64,000 nucleotides of DNA from Stentor roeselii. Taxonomy: Eukaryota > Ciliophora > Heterotrichea > Heterotrichida > Stentoridae. Below are positions 57,564-64,000 of the stretch, piece after piece. The notes under the pieces were generated by a model. The model saw only the letters and a program-made list of their open reading frames with translations. It did not search any database and was not told where the DNA came from. The stretch covers positions 62,001 to 126,000 of the forward strand of contig RSEH01000009.1 of NCBI GenBank assembly GCA_006503475.1, written 5' to 3'. Numbering within the stretch: the stretch's first letter is position 1; each line of letters begins with the position of its first letter. The translations under genes were made by a program, and so were the position numbers.

Positions 57564-58499
57564 CTAAGTATTTTTTATTCTTTCTTCGATGTCGTTGATT
57601 GTTTGAAGAATGGTTTTCATTTCTTCTAGGTTGACTCCTTTACGCTTCAGGAGTTTTTTATATTTTTTATTGAAATAGTATTTTTTTATCCCCTCCATTC
57701 CGTAGTCGTGACGGTCTGAAAGCATCCAAAACATGTAGCCTATTGAAACGTCTGCCATGGCCATCATACAAGTTATCGGTTCCATGATATCCCAGGAATA
57801 CAGGTGGTATGTCCCGTATTGAACTGCAAGGAACTGAAACAATATCACATTATAAAACCTCTTTATCACCTTCTGAGCATATGAAGCAGCTTTCTGAGTA
57901 ACTTCATCATGAACTTCTAATTCAAAAGCATGTTGAGATTTAAATAATTTCAACTGAGCTTCAAACATTTTCCTCTGATGACTGACCTGAGTTCCAAATT
58001 GCAAAATCGCATTTTTCACAATCAAGCTAAAAGTTTCTGAGTCGACTTCAGGAGAAGGGTATTCATTAAGTTCTTTAAAGATATAAAAGTTGAAAGTTCC
58101 AATGACTTCAGCTTCTTCTCGATTCAATTTCTTTTCTTTCTCATATTGCTGAGCGAGAGTCCTTTGATGAGGAGTGAGATGAAGTTGATTGGCATTAAGG
58201 TTGTATAAAGTGAACATCTTGTCAATTCCAATTTTGATATAAAGAGGGTCAATGGTCGAGTCGATGACTGAGGAACTGAGACTTAGTTTAGACCCGTCGC
58301 CTCCGAAGAAAGTCACGTCTTGTTGCCCCAGTCTTGAAGCGATTTCGTCTTTTAATTGACGAAGTGAGTCGATTGGGTTGAGGGTGAACATGATCTTTTG
58401 AGATTCAATTGGAAGCACAAAGTAAGGAAAAGCTACTGACTCTGATTGCTGGATCCTTATGAACATTGAGTTCTTCAGCAAGTAAGAACGAAGCGCCAT
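57564..58499 (-). CDS. MCU: Mitochondrial calcium uniporter pore subunit
   Basis: The 311-aa protein has the MCU layout: N-terminal domain (about 12-100), coiled coil (about 110-220), a span FYNVILFQFLAVQYGTYHL, then W236-D-I-M-E240-P, the selectivity-filter motif that defines MCU, a second span and a helical C-terminus. It conducts Ca2+ into the mitochondrial matrix. The N-terminus is short for a targeting peptide, so import signals may be cryptic. 99 bp separate its start from the divergent MAPKK-like gene. Confidence 0.95.
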   Translation of the reverse strand: MALRSYLLKNSMFIRIQQSESVAFPYFVLPIESQKIMFTLNPIDSLRQLKDEIASRLGQQDVTFFGGDGSKLSLSSSVIDSTIDPLYIKIGIDKMFTLYNLNANQLHLTPHQRTLAQQYEKEKKLNREEAEVIGTFNFYIFKELNEYPSPEVDSETFSLIVKNAILQFGTQVSHQRKMFEAQLKLFKSQHAFELEVHDEVTQKAASYAQKVIKRFYNVILFQFLAVQYGTYHLYSWDIMEPITCMMAMADVSIGYMFWMLSDRHDYGMEGIKKYYFNKKYKKLLKRKGVNLEEMKTILQTINDIEERIKNT

Positions 58500-58598
58500 T
58501 AATTGATTATTGAAAGTTTTAGATGAACTGGGATTTATTGATTAAGCTAGGATTCTAGACCATAAATGATGGGAGTGGCTTTCTTAGGATAATTATAA

Positions 58599-59579
58599 AT
58601 GTCGAGAAAACTACCTCCGCCTAAATTAAATATCGCTCCAAGGGAAGAGGTCAAAACGCTTCCTCAACTCGAGCGAACTGTTTCTGGGAAACTTAGAATC
58701 AACAGTTTGTCTGAACTGGAAGTGATTGAAAAACTCGGTCAAGGCAGTGCAGGAGTAGTCGAAAAGTGCAGACACAAGCCCTCAGGCCAAGTGGTAGCAG
58801 TGAAAAAAGTGCCTCTATCATCCGAAGAAGAAACCAAAAACGCCGTGATCCAAGAAGTAAACACCTTAAACTCATGCAAGAACCAAAACGTGATCCATTC
58901 CTACGGTGCAATAGTCCAAAAAACCACAATGAACATAATAATCGAATACATGGACAAAGGCACCCTTCAAAAAGCTCTTCAGTTATCAGGTTCCCTAAGC
59001 GAAGAAGTGATCGGTCACATCGCCTTCCAAGTCCTAACAGGTCTCGAATACCTTCACAAGTCCAAAAAAATCATTCACCGAGACATCAAGCCTTCAAACT
59101 TACTTCTTTCCTCAGAAGGTCTCGTAAAGATCTCAGATTTCGGAACAGCAGGTATAATGAGTAGAACAGACGCAACAAAACGAACATTTGTAGGAACGGT
59201 TACTTATATGTCAGTAAGAACTACTTAGTAGCCAGAGCGCTTTATGGATGAAGGATACCATTCAGATACCGACATCTGGAGCCTCGGCCTTTCACTTCTA
59301 GAATGCGCCATCGGGCGCTTTCCTTACCCAGAGCCAGACGAGTTCGGGCAGTGCCCTGTTTTAAGTTTCTGGGAACTTATAAACTACATCTATTCCCAAC
59401 CAGCACCTATTCCATCAACGGGTTTTTCACCTGAAATGCAGGACTTTTTAAGGATTTGTCTGGGGAAGACCAGCGGGAGCCGAAGCACGGCAAGTGCATT
59501 GCTTGCACACCCGTTTATAGTGAAGAACTCTAACCCTATTAGTTTTAACATCTGGTTAGAAGGTCTTCCTACAAGGTAA
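58599..59579 (+). CDS. MAPKK-like (STE7) protein kinase with an unusual intron
   Basis: Frames 58599-59213 and 59232-59579 join to a 320-aa kinase with GQGSAGVV, VAVKKV, HRDIKPSNLLL and SDFGTAG. The STE7-type activation segment TFVGTVTYMS|PERF is split exactly at the intron. To give YMSPERF the intron must be 18 nt (59214-59231, ending in tandem TAGTAG). The canonical 15-nt form (59214-59228) leaves an in-frame TAG. MAPKKs phosphorylate MAP kinases; a Ser/Thr pair in the activation segment (SRTDATKRT) is available. Stop is 8 bp from the convergent gene's stop. Confidence 0.85.
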
Positions 59580-59587
59580 TTATTAGC

Positions 59588-61357
59588 TTATTTCTTAGCA
59601 CTTGATGGACGGTTTATTGAAGTTGAACTTAAAGAAGTCACCAGGTCTTTGCCGAGGATTGAGTTAAGACCTGCACGTGGAAGACGGTTTATTGGAGACT
59701 TCGAACGTGAATCACCGTCTTCGGGCTTCCAGTCTGAACTCGAGTGGCCTGGACGGAAGGAGTTCATATCAGCTTTGTAAAAACGACCGTCGAAGCCTTG
59801 AATATGAGGAATAGTTGGAACTATTGAATTTTCTCCTTTACCACAGGATAAACAATTTCCTGTTAAACTTTTTTTTGAGATCAAGGCGAATGTTGAACCT
59901 GTTGTTCCCATTTCTTCTAACATTGAGAAAAGACGACGGATTTGTGAGGTTAAATTTTGAAGCTCTTTGAATATCTCGCCTTGGTTTCGCTCTAGGTTTA
60001 AAAGACGCTGACCGACTGAGAGGAACTCGTCGCGAGTTGAGGTCTCGTTTGCTTTACTTGCCAGAACTCGCTTGAAGATACCAAGGTCTAAAGCTTTCAT
60101 GATTTTCTCAAACTTTTCATCTGATTTTTCGAAGTTTTTTATAGTTTGTTCACGAAATTTCCAGAAATCGTTAAAATCTGGAGAATTTTGGATTATTTGA
60201 GGCTTTGGAGGTTTTAAATTGTTGATTACATGAAGCATGAAGTCTTTTTCTACTTTTGTTTCGAGTTTTGAAGTGATTTCTTGGGTTTTAGTGGAAAGGG
60301 TGTTGATTGTTTCTTCGATGTTTTCTGGGATTCGAGGGGTTAAGGTGTGAAGGGTTTCTTCTAGAGATTCTAGTTTTTCTGTGAACTTTTGAATTGATTG
60401 TTCTTGAGGGTGGAGTTTTAGCTGAAAACTATTCAAAATATCTGAAATTTTGTTTTCGTGAGTTGATTTATTGACTTTTAAAGACAATCTGCCTGATAGT
60501 TACTCTTTAGACATTTCTCCAAGATTAGCTTCAGATGTTTCAAGACGATTGACGATGGAAGATTCAACTGATTTGATTTCATTGCTTAACTTTTCAAATA
60601 ACGACTGTTGTCTGCTCAGTTTAAGACTTGCTTGAATATCTCGTTGTTTTTTCATCTTGTTTTCAAGGACTTCAACAGCATCCCAAACGAACTGTTCATT
60701 GACGCGAGTTTGAAGTAACCTATCGATATCATTGATTTTCCATAAAAACTCAGTTTTTAATTCTGAGAACTTTTTATCGATATCTGAAAATTTTGACTGA
60801 AATTCATTTTCTTGAGTTTTTCCAACTTTTTTCACTTTTTTCAACTTTTTTAAAAACTGGTCTTTTGGGACCTTTTCCTCGATTTTTTCAAGAAAATGTT
60901 TAGAATGTTTATCGAATTCACTTTTTTCTACTTTTTTTCTTAGTTCTTCCCATAAGTCTTTGATTTCAGCTTCTGCAAACTGCTTGAAATGCTCAAGATC
61001 TTTGATTTTTTCACACATTTTATCAGTTCCTGCAGTCAAGGTCGTGATGAGGTCGTCAAAGTTGGAGATTTCGAAGTTGTTGACTGAAAATTCGCTTGGC
61101 ATCACTGAAGAGATTTTTTCGACAAGCGTTGTAACTTGAGGAACGCTTACTTTGCTTAACAACTCTTCTTGTAGAAACTTTATTTGAAGAGTGTTTTTGT
61201 TTAAGGCTGCTGCCACCCGGGTGAGGAAGTCTTGAAGGTTTTTTAAGTTCAGGTCAAATGAAACTAAAGGAAGGTCGGGAATTGCTGGGTCCATGTCTGA
61301 TTCAGTCACTCGGGTTTCTTCGTATAATGAAGTTTTGAATGTTGATTGTTCTGACAT
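59588..61357 (-). CDS. Coiled-coil protein with C-terminal Cys pair, one 15-nt intron
   Basis: Intron 60489-60503 (GTAACTATCAGGCAG) joins two apparent genes into a 584-aa protein. The first half is Lys/Glu-rich coiled coil with repeated -FLWKI/-FVWDAVE heptads. The second half continues as coiled coil to about 470 and ends in a Ser/Arg-rich tail with NCLSCGKGENS. The layout recalls DUF4795-type ciliary proteins, which carry a similar CxxC after a coiled coil, but that is tentative. Convergent with the MAPKK-like gene. Confidence 0.8.
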
Positions 61358-61729
61358 TTTTAAGTAAGGTTTGGAAGACTTTGTGATGAAGGTTATTGGT
61401 TTTAGGATTTATGGATTTTAGTGGAAGTGAAGAGATTAGGTGTTGATTAGATTTTATAGTTGGGAGGTTTTAGGATTGAAAGGTTTATTATTTTGGGAAT
61501 ACTGAAGAGATGTGGAATAATTTCAAGATATTTAAATTAATATATTTTTGGTAACTTCACATTTTTTTAATTATTTGATTGACGGAGATTTATTATCTGA
61601 TATAGAACTATGAAAAAAAAGTTAAACTATTACAATCACTACCTGAATAATAAGATATAACCTTATCACCATTATCTTCTCTTCAAACTTCTCCAACATT
61701 TAATAATCTGATCCTTATTTAAATTATCA
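61358..61729. other. AT-rich intergenic region
   Basis: No coding frame, RNA gene or repeat recognised. Confidence 0.4.
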
Positions 61730-62290
61730 CTAATCACTCCTCTGCAAAGAGCTGTTTCCACTCGAAAAGCAAGGATTCTTCAAAAACATCGGAGGAGTTT
61801 CCTTTTTCTTCATATTAATAAACTGCAAAACATTCCTCCTTCTATTTCTCGCGCTAGTTTTTCCATTTTCAGGCAAAGGTTTCGCTTTAACAAACTTGAT
61901 TTCATTGGCAAGTCCAGCACAAGACTGATCAGAAAACGAAATATTTGAAATCTTCGAAACATCCAAAGACAAAAGATCTGATTTCTTTTCACTTCCCTTC
62001 TCTTGAATGACCAGAAACCTTTCCGCACATCTAACAGCGATTGTCGATTTATGTGAAGAACGTGAAAGGTTAATACTTTTGTTAAGTTCAGGAAGTGAAC
62101 GATTTTCAGTTAAAGAAGCATTTCTAGACCGATGATTAAGCGTCTTGAGTCGATCAAGAGAAAAACTTTTTCCAATATTTTCAGTTTCTGAGATTTGAGC
62201 GAGACTTGCACTGCGAATTTTTGATTTGGTCTTGAAACAAGCGATTTTAGGAAAGCAACAGAAAGACATGCACCAATTATATCTTATCAT
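61730..62290 (-). CDS. Ser/Lys-rich hypothetical protein
   Basis: The product is 186 aa from the first Met, or 179 aa from Met8 (62269), which gives MSFCCFPKIACF at the N-terminus. No domain is recognised; it is Ser/Asn/Lys-rich and likely disordered, with basic stretches (SARNRRRNV). It follows the 53-aa gene by 16 nt on the same strand, continuing a tight run. Confidence 0.55.
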   Translation of the reverse strand: MIRYNWCMSFCCFPKIACFKTKSKIRSASLAQISETENIGKSFSLDRLKTLNHRSRNASLTENRSLPELNKSINLSRSSHKSTIAVRCAERFLVIQEKGSEKKSDLLSLDVSKISNISFSDQSCAGLANEIKFVKAKPLPENGKTSARNRRRNVLQFINMKKKETPPMFLKNPCFSSGNSSLQRSD

Positions 62291-62306
62291 TAAGGATGTT
62301 TAATAG

Positions 62307-62468
62307 CTAATTTATTTCCTCTCTTTCCTCAACAGGCTTTACGTTGATAGAGACTTTTACGTCCATTTTGACCAGGTCCTTCAAAATAGCAAGAGCCTGT
62401 TCTCCATTCCCTTTCATCAGCGACTCTCTAAGACCTTCTCCATAATCCGGAACATCTTCATTATTCAT
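62307..62468 (-). CDS. 53-aa small protein (MNNEDVPDYGEGL...)
   Basis: A short complete frame from ATG at 62468 to TAG at 62307, below common ORF length limits. The sequence looks like real protein: an acidic start and an amphipathic helix LRESLMKGNGEQALAILKDL followed by VKMDVKVSINVKP. It fills the slot between two co-directional genes with gaps of 15 and 16 nt, matching the spacing of neighbours. The helix-strand pattern weakly recalls the start of HOIL-1-like proteins. Function unknown. Confidence 0.55.
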   Translation of the reverse strand: MNNEDVPDYGEGLRESLMKGNGEQALAILKDLVKMDVKVSINVKPVEEREEIN

Positions 62469-62483
62469 TTATCTATAAATAAC

Positions 62484-63512
62484 CTAGTTCCTTGAAAAAT
62501 TTCTCTTCGAGTTCTTAACTCGCTTTCTTTCTTTTGGAGTCTCACTTCGAAGTTCCACGATTTTATTCGAGTTTTTTTCAGGAGCGCCTGGCAAAAAGTT
62601 AAATTCTAACTTTTGAGGGTTTTCTTCAAGTTTTGATTCTTCTTCAACTGGAAGTTCTCCGAAGTACTCTTCATAGACGGGGATGATTCTTGACTTTAAA
62701 CCTGGAAGGTTATTGGCCAGGACGATTTCGAGTGACTTGGCAATGAAAGACTCGGCATCGGCTCTGTTGTAAAGAAGTGAACTGCTAATGCTGAGGTTGT
62801 AATAAGCGATTGCAAGAGGGGACAAGTAACGAGGGTCTTCCAGGTTGAGTGATTTGATGATGTCTGCAACGCAAAGGTGAAAATCGACACTTTTTTTGTT
62901 GTCTCTTGATTTGTGAGAAGCGTAACCTGCCATTGAGTAGAGCTGTAGTGATAAGTCTGTGGACTTTTGAGGACTTACTAAAGAAATTCCTCTTAAAAAG
63001 TACTCAAGTGCAGCATTTGGCTTTTTTTCTTTTAGGAAGTAAAACCCGGTACTGCTTAAGAATCACTGTAAATAAACTTTTATCCTTATCAGCTTTCGAC
63101 CTTTGAACTTGATCAGGAAGTCCTTGTCAGTGATCTTCTGAAGGTTCAGTAAAATCACGTAGGCTTGAGACTTTTTGTCAGTTTGAATGCAGAATAACGC
63201 CCAGTTTAGCAGAAGTCCACAAATTTCTTTAATATACTTGGAAATCTAAGTGATTTTTACAGCTTTTTTCCCTCCGAGTTTCTTTTTAAGAGGCAAGGCT
63301 TCTAAAATGACTTCAGAAGCGTCAGCTAGTTTTTTTTGCTGTTCTAAGGTGTATGTGATGTAGTCAAGTTCTGAATTTTTCTTACTTTCCACTTCACTGT
63401 AAACCTTCTGCTGAACCTCAGTGAATTCGTCGATAACACCTTGGATGTCTTTGATGCTTTTTATTGTTTCTACTCTGGAATTAGCTAAAACACAGATCTG
63501 TTGTTTTCGCAT
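62484..63512 (-). CDS. TPR-like helical protein, two 15-nt introns
   Basis: Introns 63246-63260 (GTAAAAATCACTTAG) and 63052-63066 (GTGATTCTTAAGCAG, a GTGA donor) join three pieces into a 332-aa protein. Helix pairs of TPR type are visible: AISKYIKEICGLLLNWALFC, NAALEYFLRGISLV and AIAYYNLSISSSLLYNRADA. The C-terminal 60 residues are charged and disordered. Probably an adaptor. Its start codon is 18 bp from that of the divergent glutaredoxin gene. Confidence 0.75.
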
Positions 63513-63530
63513 AAAATATAATATTCACTT

Positions 63531-63899
63531 ATGGGCTGTCAGTGCTCGAACTATGACAAACACTCTGAAGCCAAAATCGACTTCACTGAACCTTTTGCAG
63601 AAATTATAAAGTCTCAAGTTTGTGAATATAAAGTTCTTCTTTATTCCAAATCTTCTTGTGAAATGAGCAGAACTGCTAAAAGTATTTTAAGGAAAAATCT
63701 TGTAAAGTTTGAGTATTTTGAATTGGATAATATGAATGATGAGGGACAGGCTCAAAGTGCTTTGCAAACTTTTACGGGGAAAAAAAGTACGCCTTATGTT
63801 TTTGTTCATGGAAAGTTTTATGGAGGGCTTAAAGAGTTGCAGAGGGGAGTTAGCAGTGGCGATTTGGCGAAAATAATTAATCAGGATAAGAATGAATAG
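63531..63899 (+). CDS. Glutaredoxin with monothiol-type site and dual acylation signal
   Basis: The 122-aa protein has a glutaredoxin fold from about residue 32: VLLYSKSSCEMS, in which C43-x-x-S46 replaces CPYC, then the cis-Pro motif STPYVFV (86-92) and GKFYGGLKELQ for glutathione binding. The start MGCQCS fits N-myristoylation at Gly2 plus palmitoylation at Cys3 and Cys5, so it is probably membrane-attached. Monothiol enzymes deglutathionylate proteins or handle Fe-S clusters; EM in place of the CGFS-type residues argues for the former. Confidence 0.87.
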   Translation: MGCQCSNYDKHSEAKIDFTEPFAEIIKSQVCEYKVLLYSKSSCEMSRTAKSILRKNLVKFEYFELDNMNDEGQAQSALQTFTGKKSTPYVFVHGKFYGGLKELQRGVSSGDLAKIINQDKNE

Positions 63900-64000
63900 G
63901 TTTATGGGAATTTTTTGAATAGATTTTTTTTGATTTTTTTAGAAGTTGGAAAGATGTTGGAAAAAAGATGAAGAAGAATTTTTAGAGAATTTTAGGGAAT

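Noticed and set aside
57555-57566. MCU and MORN frames as one fused gene.
   Set aside because: No GT..AG segment of suitable size removes the TAG and TAA between them; both proteins look complete on their own.
60500-60503. The two reading frames at 59588-60487 and 60500-61357 taken as separate genes.
   Set aside because: A perfect 15-nt intron (60489-60503) joins them in frame, and the downstream piece otherwise has only a TTG start.
62964-62978. A further 15-nt GT..AG segment (GTAAGTCCTCAAAAG on the minus strand) inside the TPR gene.
   Set aside because: It has no stop, lacks A at position 10, and reading through keeps a sensible protein, so it is treated as exon. Introns of 15 nt without stops cannot be ruled out anywhere from sequence alone.

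Overview
The window is gene-dense, AT-rich nuclear DNA from a ciliate, most likely a Stentor-type heterotrich macronuclear chromosome. Three features point there. The genes use the standard code, with TAA, TAG and TGA all ending reading frames and no in-frame TGA in a 2,743-codon gene. The only introns that can be seen are tiny: 12 of 14 are exactly 15 nt, GT..AG, and nearly all carry an A at position 10. The gene content is that of a ciliated cell (TMEM231, a CEP78-like protein, an SHIPPO/STPGR protein, PKG, MORN and many kinases). The species call is inference from these traits.

Layout. 1-5 kb: tandem family of B-box/coiled-coil/C1-like Cys-His proteins, one cut by the left edge. 5-19 kb: looser region with a truncated 2OG-Fe(II) oxygenase relic, a lysosomal alpha-mannosidase split by three 15-nt introns, an unidentified coding relic, a 56-bp tandem repeat, a protein with ubiquitin-like modules, a large STAND NTPase-TPR protein, a VOC-fold enzyme and a PX sorting nexin. 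19.6-27.3 kb: six minus-strand genes separated by only 14-27 nt (CEP78-like, small protein, STPGR, NDR kinase, TPR, kelch). 27.3-32.7 kb: RBR ubiquitin ligase, F-box protein, PP2A B56 subunit, a 98-aa protein and a B-box/WD40 protein. 32.9-41.2 kb: one giant coiled-coil protein with a Trp-rich N-terminus and an EF-hand. 41-47 kb: small protein behind a triplicated 5' segment, coiled-coil protein, four-cNBD PKG and TMEM231. 47.3-47.7 kb: GC-richer candidate structured RNA. 47.9-64 kb: FHIT, mucolipin-type TRP channel, EF-hand protein, DHHC acyltransferase, coiled-coil proteins, twin-CX9C protein, CK1, OGG1, MORN protein, MCU, MAPKK-like kinase, a TPR protein, a 53-aa protein too short for usual ORF cut-offs, and a lipid-anchored-looking glutaredoxin.

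Several genes that look broken in a plain reading are intact once 15-nt introns are removed: alpha-mannosidase, mucolipin, DHHC, STPGR, two coiled-coil genes, MAPKK and the TPR gene at 62.5-63.5 kb. Two introns are off-length (17 and 18 nt), and in both the canonical 15-nt splice would create a stop codon at the junction. No tRNA, rRNA, transposon or CRISPR was recognised. The most interesting larger-scale observations are the runs of co-directional genes with 6-27 nt between stop and next start, divergent start codons 5-20 nt apart, a block-wise switching of keto/amino strand skew that ignores gene borders, and the unidentified structured RNA.
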